Below, piece by piece: positions 33,802-42,500 of a DNA stretch of 64,000 nt. A program made the translations under genes and the position numbers. Each line of letters opens with the position of its first letter. Positions within the stretch are counted from its first letter, which is position 1. Location: contig CANLQK010000004.1 of NCBI GenBank assembly GCA_947493255.1, positions 62,001 through 126,000 of the forward strand, in the 5' to 3' direction. The notes under the pieces were generated by a model that saw nothing but the letters and a program-made list of their open reading frames with translations, had not been told where the DNA came from and did not search any database. This stretch comes from an uncultured Paracoccaceae bacterium. Lineage in GTDB: Bacteria; Pseudomonadota; Alphaproteobacteria; Rhodobacterales; Rhodobacteraceae.

Positions 33802-34193
33802 TTCCAATGCGTTTCGTACCAGAGCGAGAGGGGCCGTCAACCGGTGTGACGAAAATTGTAGAAAAATCTCGATGAAGGGTGGTTGACCAAAAGTAGTAAT
33901 TGGCGAGGTCGATAATCGCACATTTGATTGTTACATTGGTTTTGTAACGGCTGCTTTTCTGTCTTTTTTGATATCGTAAGTCCAATGATGTTCAACGCAC
34001 AGCATCAAGGCACGCGGGTGAAAGGTTCGGACAAACATAAAGAATACCTGCGCCAGATAGGTCTGAAGGTTCATTGTTCCCCCAATCCTACAGTAAATCA
34101 GCAAATACAGGCGAATTTCGTGACCTCACACCGTTGCCTGTGGATGCGCCATGGTCTATCGGAAAGCACACTTTGGGCAAAGGGAAATTCCGC
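33802..34193. other. Intergenic region before purM
   Basis: 392 bp without a convincing gene. Holds a perfect dyad GTTACA-ttggttt-TGTAAC at 33930-33948, which could be an operator for the purM transcript. Short frames here have no protein-like features. Confidence 0.5.
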
Positions 34194-35249
34194 ATGACTG
34201 ACATCAAGAAAAACGGACTGACGTATGCGGATGCTGGCGTTGATATCGACGCGGGAAATACTTTGGTTGAACGTATTAAACCCGCCGCGAAACGGACTTC
34301 CCGTCCGGGTGTGATGTCTGGGCTTGGTGGGTTTGGCGCCATGTTTGACCTGAAGGGTGCTGGGTACAATGACCCGATTTTGGTTGGCGCGACAGATGGT
34401 GTTGGCACCAAACTGCGGATTGCGATCGATACTGGTAACGTTGACGGTGTTGGGATCGATTTGGTCGCGATGTGCGTGAATGATCTCGTTTGCCAAGGTG
34501 CCGAGCCGCTGTTTTTTCTAGATTATTTCGCGACCGGCAAGCTGGAGCTTGATCAGGCGACACGTATCATCAACGGTATCGCAACGGGCTGTGAACTGTC
34601 TGGTTGCGCGCTGATTGGTGGTGAGACCGCTGAGATGCCGGGCATGTACCCTGAGGGTGACTTTGACCTTGCAGGTTTTGCTGTCGGTGCAATGGAACGC
34701 GGTGTGGAATTGCCCAAGGGCGTGTCCGAGGGTGACGTCTTGTTAGGCCTCGGGTCCAATGGGGTGCATTCGAACGGCTATTCACTTGTGCGCAAGATCG
34801 TTGAAAGGTCCGGGCTTGCCTGGGACGCAGATTCGCCGTTTAGCGACGGTACACTTGGCGAGGCATTGCTTGCACCGACGGCGTTGTACGTCAAAGGGGC
34901 TGTCGAAATTTTACGTAAAGAACAAGGCGTGCTGCGTGCGCTTGCCCATGTCACCGGTGGTGGTCTGACAGAAAACCTGCCCCGCGTTCTGCCGGAAGGC
35001 CTAGGCGCGACGATCAATTTAGATGCGTGGGATATTCTACCTGTGTTTGGCTGGTTAGCCAAAGAGGGTGGATTGGATGAAGCAGAGATGTTGAAGACTT
35101 TCAACTGCGGCATCGGCATGATCGCTGTGGTGCCACAGGATAAAGCCGATAGTGCGCGCGCGTCATTTGCGAACGCGGGTCATGATGTGTTCGAAATTGG
35201 CACCATTACAGCTGGTGAAGGCGTGTCCTACGAAGGCGCGCTGCTGTGA
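34194..35249 (+). CDS. purM: Phosphoribosylformylglycinamidine cyclo-ligase
   Basis: It has 351 residues from the ATG at 34194 (an open frame 40 codons longer is not conserved in appearance). AIR synthetase closes the imidazole ring of purines with ATP. Visible are the N-terminal [10 protein letters not shown], the glycine-rich [34 protein letters not shown] and the C-terminal [18 protein letters not shown]. It overlaps purN by 4 bp (GTGA). Confidence 0.96.
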   Translation: MTDIKKNGLTYADAGVDIDAGNTLVERIKPAAKRTSRPGVMSGLGGFGAMFDLKGAGYNDPILVGATDGVGTKLRIAIDTGNVDGVGIDLVAMCVNDLVCQGAEPLFFLDYFATGKLELDQATRIINGIATGCELSGCALIGGETAEMPGMYPEGDFDLAGFAVGAMERGVELPKGVSEGDVLLGLGSNGVHSNGYSLVRKIVERSGLAWDADSPFSDGTLGEALLAPTALYVKGAVEILRKEQGVLRALAHVTGGGLTENLPRVLPEGLGATINLDAWDILPVFGWLAKEGGLDEAEMLKTFNCGIGMIAVVPQDKADSARASFANAGHDVFEIGTITAGEGVSYEGALL

Positions 35250-35839
35250 CCAAACGGGTCGCTATTCTGATTTCTGGGGGCGGATCCAATATGGTCGCGC
35301 TTGCCCAAAGCATGATTGGTGACCATCCTGCACGGCCGGTTTTGGTTATGTCGAACGACCCTAATGCGGGCGGTTTGGCAAAGGCCCGTGACCTCGGTAT
35401 TGACGCCGCTGCTGTTGACCATCGGGAATTTAATAAAGACCGCGGTGCGTTTGAGGCTGTTCTGATGGAACGTCTTGAACAGGCTAAGCCAGACATTGTC
35501 TGCCTTGCTGGGTTCATGCGTATTTTGACTGCTGATTTCACGCGCCAGTACGAAGGTCGGATGTTAAACATCCACCCATCGCTTTTGCCGAAATACAAAG
35601 GGCTGCACACTCACGCCCGTGCATTAGAGGCCGGTGACACCGAACATGGCTGCACAGTACATGAAGTGACCGCCGAATTGGATGATGGCCCGATTTTGGG
35701 GCAAGCACGCCTCAAAATTAACGCCGACGATACGCCCGAAACACTGGCAACGCGATTGTTGCCTCTAGAACACCGGCTATATCCGCAGGTATTGCGGCGC
35801 TACGCTGCCGATGACCGTAGCTTGGTTTCACTGGTATAA
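35246..35839 (+). CDS. purN: Phosphoribosylglycinamide formyltransferase
   Basis: It has 197 residues with a GTG start overlapping the purM stop. Transfers formyl from 10-formyl-THF to GAR. Motifs: ISGGGSNM near the N-terminus (phosphate loop), LAGFMRIL, the catalytic NIHPSLLP, and the [13 protein letters not shown] region containing the catalytic Asp. The last 40 bp lie antisense to the 3' end of the Hint-domain gene. Confidence 0.96.
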   Translation: MTKRVAILISGGGSNMVALAQSMIGDHPARPVLVMSNDPNAGGLAKARDLGIDAAAVDHREFNKDRGAFEAVLMERLEQAKPDIVCLAGFMRILTADFTRQYEGRMLNIHPSLLPKYKGLHTHARALEAGDTEHGCTVHEVTAELDDGPILGQARLKINADDTPETLATRLLPLEHRLYPQVLRRYAADDRSLVSLV

Positions 35840-36822
35840 ATCTCGGTAGCAGCTTGGGTTTCCCAAACCTTTAGGCAGGGGCGGGCGGTAGGGAGATCCA
35901 ACCGCAACGTTGGGTGCTCCGCGCAAATATCGGCAAGCACACGTGGACCGAGAATGTCGGTGGTAACGTGCCCCAAATGTAAGCTTTCAGATGGAATGCC
36001 TTCGGCGAAGATAACTTCGTGTTGCGGACAAAGAAGGTGGCAATACGTGACGCTTGCACGTGGGTGTTGTGAAATACCCTTTAGGCCGACCAACGCGCGG
36101 GCGGGAACAAAATGTTCTGCATCACCGAACAGGACTTCGGCCTGCCACGACTTTTGCAACATGCGGTGCTGTGGGGACACCCAAAGGTCGCGATAGTTTC
36201 CCAATGCGCCTGCGGGGATGTGAATTGGCGCGGTGTCACCAGTTCCATTTACCTTTGATGTTCCGGTCCACAGGAGTGGTTGCAGGCCATGGTCTACGGT
36301 TTTGACTAGATCACCGGCGCGTAGCGTTTCAACTGGCATTGGCCCCGTATCCGTTTCGATCAAGGTGCCTGCTACATAGCAAGGAAACGTTGGCGGGGTG
36401 GTCGAAAACGCATCAAAATCCAGTTGTTCGCTTCGTAGTGGATGTAATCCGGGCCCATACTGAACATCGCCTTCTTCTAGGCCGTTGATATCGAAAACAA
36501 TATTTGGACCAGTAAAGATCTGATGCTCGCCAGATGATGCGCGGCCCTGAAATTGGTCATGTTGTGGGTTTAAAGAAGAATAGATCGGGGGCGAGGGTGG
36601 GTCGGTGTCTGGCTCGGCATAGATGCTGACCCATTGCCCGTTGGTGAATGAATCCTGCCCGCTGTTCACCTGTTCGATTACGATGCGGTAAACATCGGTC
36701 GCATCACCCAACGGTTCAACGTCAAGCAACGTCAGTTTAACGCCGTTGTTATTGCCGGACATTGTCCAGCTGGAATAGATTCCGATTTCATCGCCGGTCG
36801 CGTAAACCGTTTCGGTAGCCAT
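35800..36822 (-). CDS. Hint-domain (Hedgehog/intein-type) protein
   Basis: It has 340 residues: an N-terminal region of about 155 residues without recognised domain (acidic, beta-rich, no signal), then a Hint domain that starts at the Cys of FPCYVAGTLIETDTGPMPVE and includes LRAGDLVKTVDHG, WVSPQHRML and LCPQHEVIFAEGIPSESLHLG. This is the Hint_2 type common in Rhodobacterales, often in secreted proteins. The nucleophilic Cys and the block-B-like TxxH histidine are near PQHRM. No downstream extein is seen, so autoprocessing would release only a C-terminal tail. Confidence 0.85.
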   Translation of the reverse strand: MATETVYATGDEIGIYSSWTMSGNNNGVKLTLLDVEPLGDATDVYRIVIEQVNSGQDSFTNGQWVSIYAEPDTDPPSPPIYSSLNPQHDQFQGRASSGEHQIFTGPNIVFDINGLEEGDVQYGPGLHPLRSEQLDFDAFSTTPPTFPCYVAGTLIETDTGPMPVETLRAGDLVKTVDHGLQPLLWTGTSKVNGTGDTAPIHIPAGALGNYRDLWVSPQHRMLQKSWQAEVLFGDAEHFVPARALVGLKGISQHPRASVTYCHLLCPQHEVIFAEGIPSESLHLGHVTTDILGPRVLADICAEHPTLRLDLPTARPCLKVWETQAATEIYTSETKLRSSAA

Positions 36823-37009
36823 TTAAGGACCCTTTGTCAGTCCCCCCAGAACAGACGGAACCAATTAACGTGGCTGGTGCATTTTATTCAAGTTCGACGG
36901 GTCATATGTGCCGGTTTCTGTTGCTTTACGGCACTAGACTTTCCTTTGGGTGGTCGTTCCGGTACGAGGTAAAAGGAACACGCAAGAATTGAAACGAGTA
37001 CAGGCCCAC

Positions 37010-38167
37010 ATGCGCACCATCACAACGACTGAAGATCTCGCTACATTTTGCAAGCGAGCTGCGAAATTCCCTTATGTGACGGTCGATACAGAATTTTTGC
37101 GAGAACGGACCTACTATTCCAAACTCTGTCTCATCCAATTGGCCTTTGCAGGCGAGGGTGATGACGATGCGGTCTTGGTTGACCCGTTGGTTGATGGGCT
37201 TGATCTGGCGCCACTATACGAGCTGTTTGAAGATGCCGGCGTTGTGAAGGTTTTCCACGCTGCGCGCCAAGATCTAGAGATTTTCTTTGTTGATCAGGGC
37301 GTTATTCCAGCGCCGCTGTTCGATACACAGGTGGCAGCCATGGTCTGTGGATTTGGTGAACAGGCTGGATATGAGACGTTGGTGCGCAAGATTGCTAAAG
37401 ATAGCGTTGATAAATCATCGCGGTTCACGGATTGGTCTCGCCGTCCTTTGACGGATGCGCAAAAGACGTATGCCTTGGCCGATGTGACCCATTTGCGTGT
37501 CATTTACGAATTCCTTTCTGGTGAGTTGGATAAGTCAGGCCGCAAAAAATGGGTTGCGGAAGAAATGGCTGTTCTGAACGATCCTGCGACCTATCGGGTT
37601 GATCCAGAAAATGCGTGGAAACGGGTTAAGACACGCACAAATTCAGGCAAGTTTTTGGCGATTGTTAAAGAGCTGGCAAAGTTTCGTGAAGACTATGCGC
37701 AAACGCGAAATATCCCGCGAAATCGCGTTTTTAAGGATGATGCACTTGTTGAATTGGCATCAACGAAACCAGCGTCTGAAAAAGACTTGGGCCGTTCACG
37801 CCTGTTGTTGCGTGATGCCCGTAAAGGCGACATTGCAGCAGGTATTTTAGCTGCTGTGAAATCAGGGCAAGCGATGCGTGCTGAAGATCAACCGCGCGTG
37901 GAAAACATCCGAGAGAAATTGCAGGTTAACCCTGCCTTGGCAGATATGTTGCGTGTTTTGGTGAAATCCAAAGCTGACAGTACTGGCGTTGCGCAGAAAC
38001 TGATCGCAACGAGTTCGGATCTGGACGCAATTGCTGGTGGTATACGTGATGTTGCTGCACTGCGTGGATGGCGCAAAGAGGTCTTTGGCGCGGAAGCGTT
38101 GCGTTTGTGCGCAGGCGAGGTCGGTTTGGCTGTGAAAGGCGAAAAAGTCGTAACGATCGAGATCTAG
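37010..38167 (+). CDS. rnd: Ribonuclease D
   Basis: It has 385 residues from the ATG at 37010; an in-frame GTG 20 codons earlier has a weak context. DEDDy exonuclease residues are visible: VDTEFLRE (Asp, Glu), FHAARQDLEIF (Asp) and YALADVTHLRVIY (Asp, Tyr). HRDC domains follow (about 210-290 and 300-380). Trims tRNA and other small RNA 3' ends. Convergent with the lipoprotein gene, with a 4-bp overlap. Confidence 0.94.
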   Translation: MRTITTTEDLATFCKRAAKFPYVTVDTEFLRERTYYSKLCLIQLAFAGEGDDDAVLVDPLVDGLDLAPLYELFEDAGVVKVFHAARQDLEIFFVDQGVIPAPLFDTQVAAMVCGFGEQAGYETLVRKIAKDSVDKSSRFTDWSRRPLTDAQKTYALADVTHLRVIYEFLSGELDKSGRKKWVAEEMAVLNDPATYRVDPENAWKRVKTRTNSGKFLAIVKELAKFREDYAQTRNIPRNRVFKDDALVELASTKPASEKDLGRSRLLLRDARKGDIAAGILAAVKSGQAMRAEDQPRVENIREKLQVNPALADMLRVLVKSKADSTGVAQKLIATSSDLDAIAGGIRDVAALRGWRKEVFGAEALRLCAGEVGLAVKGEKVVTIEI

Positions 38168-38649
38168 CGCCTGCTGGTCCGTGCGTTTGTTGCGCTTTCG
38201 ACCCTTACGGTTCGGATGGAGGAAAGATCTGCCGTGCCAATAACATAGGCGGCACTGATACTGCGTGAGCGTGGCGTGCCTTCGGCTTCGAACCCTGATG
38301 GCGCTTGTGCGCGGAACTGCAACGTTAACACGCCATTGTTGATCCCAGCGTTCACCAATTGGGCGTTATAGTACCCTTGTGTTGGTGCGGTGCCGGTCGC
38401 GCGGACAATTGCACCTGCTGGTGTTCGATCAATCGCAAGGGCGTCTACGGTCTGAACCAATGCGCGACCTTCTACAACAACCGTCCGTCGGCTTTGATCC
38501 ACAAGTGGGCGAATTTCACCAGTGGCGGTTACTGGCGCTTCTTGGCTGCTTCCGAACCAATTCAGGGGGTTGAAACGGCTATCTGCCACACGAGCACAGC
38601 CAGTTATCGTAAGCAAAACGGCAGTGCCGAGAATAGTAGCGCGCAGCAT
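38164..38649 (-). CDS. Putative lipoprotein of unknown function
   Basis: It has 161 residues from the ATG at 38649 (AGGGGC ribosome-binding site). Lipobox LTITGC gives a lipidated Cys near residue 18. The mature part is beta-rich: an EIRPLVDQSRRTVVVEGRALV strand and a C-terminal ISAAYVIGTADLSSIRTVRV. Family not recognised with certainty. The Phe after the Cys+2 region and absence of Asp+2 suggest outer-membrane targeting. Confidence 0.75.
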   Translation of the reverse strand: MLRATILGTAVLLTITGCARVADSRFNPLNWFGSSQEAPVTATGEIRPLVDQSRRTVVVEGRALVQTVDALAIDRTPAGAIVRATGTAPTQGYYNAQLVNAGINNGVLTLQFRAQAPSGFEAEGTPRSRSISAAYVIGTADLSSIRTVRVESATNARTSRR

Positions 38650-38766
38650 TTTGTGCCCCTGTTTAAATTTCGTGACCAAGACCTAGCCCAAACTTGGGGC
38701 GGTGAAAAGCAGGCACTGGACCTTTGGCCAGTCGCACCTTAGGTCCGTCTTAAGAAAGGGAGTGCC

Positions 38767-39174
38767 ATGGCGACCGAGAATTTTGAAGACATCGCAGAGA
38801 CGTTTACATTTCTGGATGATTGGGAAGACCGATATGCGCATGTCATCGACATGGGCCGTGAGATGGCACCGCTTGATGACGCGTTTAAAGTTCCTGCGAC
38901 AAAAGTTGATGGATGCGCGTCGCAGGTTTGGCTCGTACCCAAAATTGAAGACGGCGTATTTACGTTTTTAGGGGCCAGCGACGCAATGATCGTTAGCGGG
39001 CTAATTGCGATTTTGCAGGCGCTTTATAACGGATTGCCTGTGGGCGAGGTCGTCAAGGTAGATGCACGCGCCGAATTGGAACGTTTGGGGTTGAACGACC
39101 ACCTGTCTGCGCAGCGATCTAACGGATTGCGGGCAATGATTGAACGGATCAGAACGGTCGCAGCACAGGCCTAG
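38767..39174 (+). CDS. sufE: SufE family cysteine desulfurase sulfur acceptor
   Basis: It has 135 residues. Accepts persulfide from SufS for Fe-S cluster assembly. The catalytic Cys50 lies in KVDGCASQVWL, preceded by the typical DAFKVPATKV strand; YNGLPVGEV and GLNDHLSAQRSNGLRAMIERI close the fold. It stands alone rather than in a suf operon. Convergent 4-bp overlap with DUF1638. Confidence 0.93.
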   Translation: MATENFEDIAETFTFLDDWEDRYAHVIDMGREMAPLDDAFKVPATKVDGCASQVWLVPKIEDGVFTFLGASDAMIVSGLIAILQALYNGLPVGEVVKVDARAELERLGLNDHLSAQRSNGLRAMIERIRTVAAQA

Positions 39175-39803
39175 GTGTTCGCGTTTAGGTTCGCCATCGA
39201 CGTAGTAAGGTCACCGTATCCTGTGAGCCTACGTTCAAAGTCGAGCCCCAGTGTTTTCGCATGTGTTTTGGCAAGAGCCGTAAGGTCAGCGTCGTCCGTT
39301 TGTGCCTGATACACAAGAGTCGTGTAGTTACCGAAATACATGTCACGCAGGTCTGGATGGCGATCCAACCCCAAGGGTTTGACGACAAAGGCATCGAACT
39401 GACGAACGAGGAAGTCGGTTAGGTAAAAACAAGTGATTTCTCCGCGGGCAGCGAAGGTGTCGTTGCCTTCAAAGAAGGAATAGCAATGCGGCCCTTCGAC
39501 CATGGAAACGCCCAAGCGGTCGCAGGTTTGCTGCAAGGTCCCACCGGTCCCGCAATCGGCATAGACCACGAAGATGTCGTCATAATCAGCCCGATGTTTC
39601 GCGATGGCCTTTTCGACTTCGGCGGGGATGCGGTCTGGGTAGTTGTGTAGGATCGCAGGCAGGCAATGAAGGTCCAGGTGTGACCAGCCATTTGCCGCGA
39701 TGAGATCAAGAATTTCGCGCGCTAAGGCGCCACAGGCCAAGAGCAGAATGCGGCCTCCGCCTTTCGCTGAAATCCCTTTTTTTGTTAGCGTTTCGTCATC
39801 CAT
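39171..39803 (-). CDS. DUF1638 domain protein
   Basis: It has 210 residues matching the DUF1638 pattern: ILLLACGALAREILDLI, HCLPAILHNYPDRIP, YADCGTGGTLQQTC, GPHCYSFFEG. Several conserved Cys/His (ACGAL, LHCLPA, ADCGTG, PHCYSF) suggest a metal or corrinoid link, but no function is established. The last gene of a minus-strand block with a GST and, upstream, the corrinoid protein; in Rhodobacterales DUF1638 genes are commonly found beside corrinoid methyltransfer genes. Overlaps the GST gene by 8 bp. Confidence 0.82.
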   Translation of the reverse strand: MDDETLTKKGISAKGGGRILLLACGALAREILDLIAANGWSHLDLHCLPAILHNYPDRIPAEVEKAIAKHRADYDDIFVVYADCGTGGTLQQTCDRLGVSMVEGPHCYSFFEGNDTFAARGEITCFYLTDFLVRQFDAFVVKPLGLDRHPDLRDMYFGNYTTLVYQAQTDDADLTALAKTHAKTLGLDFERRLTGYGDLTTSMANLNANT

Positions 39804-40398
39804 GTGCGGTTGTTACGTGGGCTACCGCGGGGCGGGCCTGCATCCTGTCGAAGTGGGCAGATAGGTTTGGGAAGTTGGTGATATCAACGCCATCACCACC
39901 CAACCATCGGCAGATTGTGTGAACGTGGATGTCGGCGATGGAATAGGTTCCGGCAACCCAGTCTTGTGTCAAAAGGGAATCGATATAGGCACAGCTGGCC
40001 CCCATAGTTTCGGGCACTTTGGCTTGCATGGATGCATGAGCATTTGGATCGTCTGACCAGCGACTGCCGCGCAGTTTATGGGCGTGGTTTATGTGAAAGG
40101 TTGATGCGCAATAGCTTGTCATTTCACGCACCTTTGCGCGTTCAAATTTGGCTGCTGGCATAAGCTGGCCACTGGTTTCGGCGATATAGTCGAGTATTGC
40201 AGGCGTTTCGGTCAGGATCCCACCCTCTGCCGCCAAAGCGGGGACACGGCCCTTTGGATTTACGGCCAGAAAGTCCGGTTTCGTCTGGTCGCCACTCGCG
40301 AAATCGACCCATGAGACCTGATAGGGAAGGCCGGTTTCTTCCAGCGCAATGTGGCTGGCAAAGGCCACTGTATTTTTTGCAGCAAAGAGGGTCAGCAT
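39796..40398 (-). CDS. Glutathione S-transferase family protein
   Basis: It has 200 residues from the ATG at 40398 (AAGGAAAG ribosome-binding site). An N-terminal thioredoxin-like domain (LTLFAAKNTVAFASHIALEE; VNPKGRVPALAAEGGILTETPAILDYI) with the cis-Pro VPAL and the EsxAI-type glutathione loop, then an all-helical C-terminal domain. The N-terminal catalytic residue is ambiguous (AAKNT). Substrate unknown. A terminator separates it from the corrinoid gene upstream. Confidence 0.85.
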   Translation of the reverse strand: MLTLFAAKNTVAFASHIALEETGLPYQVSWVDFASGDQTKPDFLAVNPKGRVPALAAEGGILTETPAILDYIAETSGQLMPAAKFERAKVREMTSYCASTFHINHAHKLRGSRWSDDPNAHASMQAKVPETMGASCAYIDSLLTQDWVAGTYSIADIHVHTICRWLGGDGVDITNFPNLSAHFDRMQARPAVAHVTTAHG

Positions 40399-40418
40399 CA
40401 ACTTTCCTTTTCAAACGA

Positions 40419-40454
40419 AAACGCGCCCCGCAGCATGGGCCACGAGACGCGTTT
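40419..40454 (-). terminator. Terminator after the corrinoid protein gene
   Basis: Minus-strand stem AAACGCG / CGCGTTT (arms at 40448-40454 and 40419-40425) with a GC-rich loop, followed by TCGTTTG. A separate perfect 13-bp palindrome, GTAAACTGTTTAC, lies at 40456-40468 between it and the stop codon. Confidence 0.6.
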
Positions 40455-40473
40455 GGTAAACTGTTTACGTCGC

Positions 40474-41175
40474 TTAGGCCGTGGCGCCCTGATTGTGTTT
40501 ACGCGCCATGAACGTTTTTGCGGTTTCGACGGCCACGGCAGCATCACGACAATAGGCGTCTGCCCCAATGGCTTTGCCGAATTCTTCGTTCAGCGGTGCG
40601 CCACCGACCAGGATGGTATAATCATCGCGAATGCCCTCTTCGATCATCGTGTCGATCACGACTTTCATGTAGGGCATCGTCGTTGTCAGTAGGGCGGACA
40701 TACCAAGAATGTCGGCGTCTTCCGCTTTGATCGCTTCCATGTAGGATTCGACAGCGTTGTTGATGCCAAGATCGACAACTTCGAAACCCGCACCTTCCAT
40801 CATCATACCGACAAGGTTTTTACCGATGTCGTGGATGTCGCCCTTAACGGTGCCAATGACCATCTTGCCAACACGCGGTGCGCCGGTTTCGGCAAGCAAC
40901 GGCTTGAGAATGAACATGCCACCCTTCATCGCGTTGGCCGCCAGCAAAACCTCTGGCACGAACAAAATGCCATCGCGGAAATCGTGGCCCACAATGGTCA
41001 TGCCGCCAACAAGCGCTTTGGTCAAAATGTCGTAAGGTGCCCATCCGCGTTCAAGCAGAATGTTAACGCCTTCTTCGATCTCTTCTTTCAGGCCGTCGTA
41101 AAGGTCGTCGAACATTTGCGCGACAAGATCGTCGTCGTTGAGTTCGCTAAGGATGATATCGTCTTCGTCGGACAT
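40474..41175 (-). CDS. Corrinoid (B12-binding) methyltransfer protein
   Basis: It has 233 residues: an N-terminal helical B12-cap domain (about 15-95) and a C-terminal Rossmann-like cobalamin domain with the base-off ligand motif DIHDIG (113-118, His115), then GAGFEVVDLGINN and the SALLTTTMPYM helix. The closest domain pattern is the central region of MetH and the MtbC/MtmC corrinoid proteins. A homocysteine S-methyltransferase gene lies 1.3 kb upstream on the same strand. In Rhodobacteraceae, methionine synthase is known to be split into separate proteins, so this is probably the B12 subunit. Confidence 0.9.
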   Translation of the reverse strand: MSDEDDIILSELNDDDLVAQMFDDLYDGLKEEIEEGVNILLERGWAPYDILTKALVGGMTIVGHDFRDGILFVPEVLLAANAMKGGMFILKPLLAETGAPRVGKMVIGTVKGDIHDIGKNLVGMMMEGAGFEVVDLGINNAVESYMEAIKAEDADILGMSALLTTTMPYMKVVIDTMIEEGIRDDYTILVGGAPLNEEFGKAIGADAYCRDAAVAVETAKTFMARKHNQGATA

Positions 41176-41324
41176 GAGATGCGCCCTATGTTGCTGTGTT
41201 TATTTGATTAGCCCCCAATTGGAGGCAGCGGTCTGGACCGATTGCGACATCACCTGCCTGACGAGCGACCCTTAGGCAAATGAATAGTTTGCGGGAATTA
41301 GGTGAGGGGAGTTCATATTGGTGT

Positions 41325-41900
41325 TTAGAGGTGAGGGGGGCGCTTTATTACGGCAAGGGCTGTTGCAAAGACCGCCGCGACGCAAACGACCCATTTCGTC
41401 ACAGGTTCCATCGCGCCCTCGATTTGTAGCGCGTGAATGGCCGTTGCAATGATGACAAGCGACGATATCGTTTGGTGAATGATCCGCCAGGTTTGTGTTC
41501 GTATACGGAATATGGTGATCGCCAGTGTTAGGATGACGCCCCAAAGGGCGAAAACACCAAAGACTGAAAACAAGGTTGGCGCACGCAACAAAAGGGCGTC
41601 GATCACATCTGGTGGGCTGGTGAGGTAAAGACCGCCAACATGTATTAGGGTCAACGCTACTACGCTTAATCCGATCACGCGGTGAAGCCAGCGCGCGCGG
41701 ACTGGGTGAATGTTTAACGTGTTGAGGGGCAACAAGGGTTGCAGGACAAAAAGCGACAAACACAGGATGCCGGAAAATCCGGCGACAATGTAGGTGGTGC
41801 TGCGAAACGCCAGATAAGGGCTGAAAGCTGCCAACAATACGGGCAGACCTATTACGACCCCAACAGGTATCCAAATTAACAATTTCGATTTTGTTTTCAA
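41325..41900 (-). CDS. Ferric-reductase-like transmembrane protein (bis-heme motif)
   Basis: It has 191 residues and six predicted helices (about 8-28, 34-58, 72-92, 112-132, 142-160, 167-185). Two H-x13-H pairs, His73/His87 and His142/His156, lie on two consecutive-core helices, the arrangement that binds two stacked b hemes in ferric reductases, NADPH oxidases and MsrQ. There is no FAD or NAD domain. It is 3 bp after a Tat-exported intradiol-fold protein, so the two are co-transcribed, reminiscent of the membrane-heme/Tat-substrate pairing of MsrPQ. Role unknown. Confidence 0.8.
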   Translation of the reverse strand: MKTKSKLLIWIPVGVVIGLPVLLAAFSPYLAFRSTTYIVAGFSGILCLSLFVLQPLLPLNTLNIHPVRARWLHRVIGLSVVALTLIHVGGLYLTSPPDVIDALLLRAPTLFSVFGVFALWGVILTLAITIFRIRTQTWRIIHQTISSLVIIATAIHALQIEGAMEPVTKWVVCVAAVFATALAVIKRPPHL

Positions 41901-41903
41901 AGC

Positions 41904-42392
41904 TTAGGCGCGTTGTAGGTTGAAATCGACCTCAAGCGATGTGTCCGATGCGCTTGGCATGACTGGGCGCAGGAAGACGGTTTTGAAATCGGCGTCATCA
42001 TAGGCCAAATGTGCATGAGGTTGTCCAAAGTTAGGAACAATCTGAGGCATCTCCAGTGAGTATGTGCCATCAGCAAGGGTCAGGACCGATCCGTGGTTTC
42101 GTGGCTCGCGTTCTCCGCCCAATGTGGTGGCAGCCCAAATTTGGATGCGGACATTACCCAGAGGGTTACCTGACTGTGCGTCGCGCACCAAGCCTGACAT
42201 CAAGAACCCAGTTCCTAAAGATTCGACCATTGGGGCGTTGGGGCGGTAATTGTTAGATCCGCCTCGCATGGTTTGGGTCGGGGATAAGGCTTGTGCGGGC
42301 GCGATTGCAGGCCATCCGGCAGCTGTAGCGGCGGCGCCTGCAAGGGTTGCGGAGCGAATGAAAGAACGGCGGTTGTAGAACGGTTTATGCAT
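41904..42392 (-). CDS. Tat-exported intradiol-dioxygenase-fold protein lacking Tyr ligands
   Basis: It has 162 residues from the ATG at 42392 (GGGAG ribosome-binding site). A twin-arginine signal (YNRRSFIRSATLAGAAATA) should export a folded protein. The rest follows the intradiol dioxygenase fold: SGLVRDAQSGNPLGNVRIQIWAA, TLADGTYSLEMP and QPHAHLAYDDADFKTVFLRP. The HxH iron-ligand pair is present (PHAHL), but the two Tyr positions (WxAxxxGxY and PxxYP) are occupied by other residues. A normal Fe(III) catechol dioxygenase is therefore unlikely. Confidence 0.78.
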   Translation of the reverse strand: MHKPFYNRRSFIRSATLAGAAATAAGWPAIAPAQALSPTQTMRGGSNNYRPNAPMVESLGTGFLMSGLVRDAQSGNPLGNVRIQIWAATTLGGEREPRNHGSVLTLADGTYSLEMPQIVPNFGQPHAHLAYDDADFKTVFLRPVMPSASDTSLEVDFNLQRA

Positions 42393-42500
42393 GATCAAGT
42401 CTCCCGTTTGGGTTGCTTGTCACAGATATAGCGGGCACGACGATGCGCGCCCAGCCCAACCACATATTCGTGATCGGCAAAGGCCGATTATTGCTGGTGT

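Noticed and set aside
33928-34197. 89-residue plus frame before purM
   Set aside because: No ribosome-binding site or protein-like pattern; overlaps the purM start in another frame.
40456-40468. Palindrome GTAAACTGTTTAC as an operator
   Set aside because: It sits between the stop codon of the corrinoid gene and its terminator, so it is more likely part of the 3' RNA structure.
41272-41874. 200-residue minus frame overlapping the two-heme membrane protein
   Set aside because: Alternative frame of the same region; lacks hydrophobic periodicity and family features, whereas the chosen frame has paired histidines and helices.
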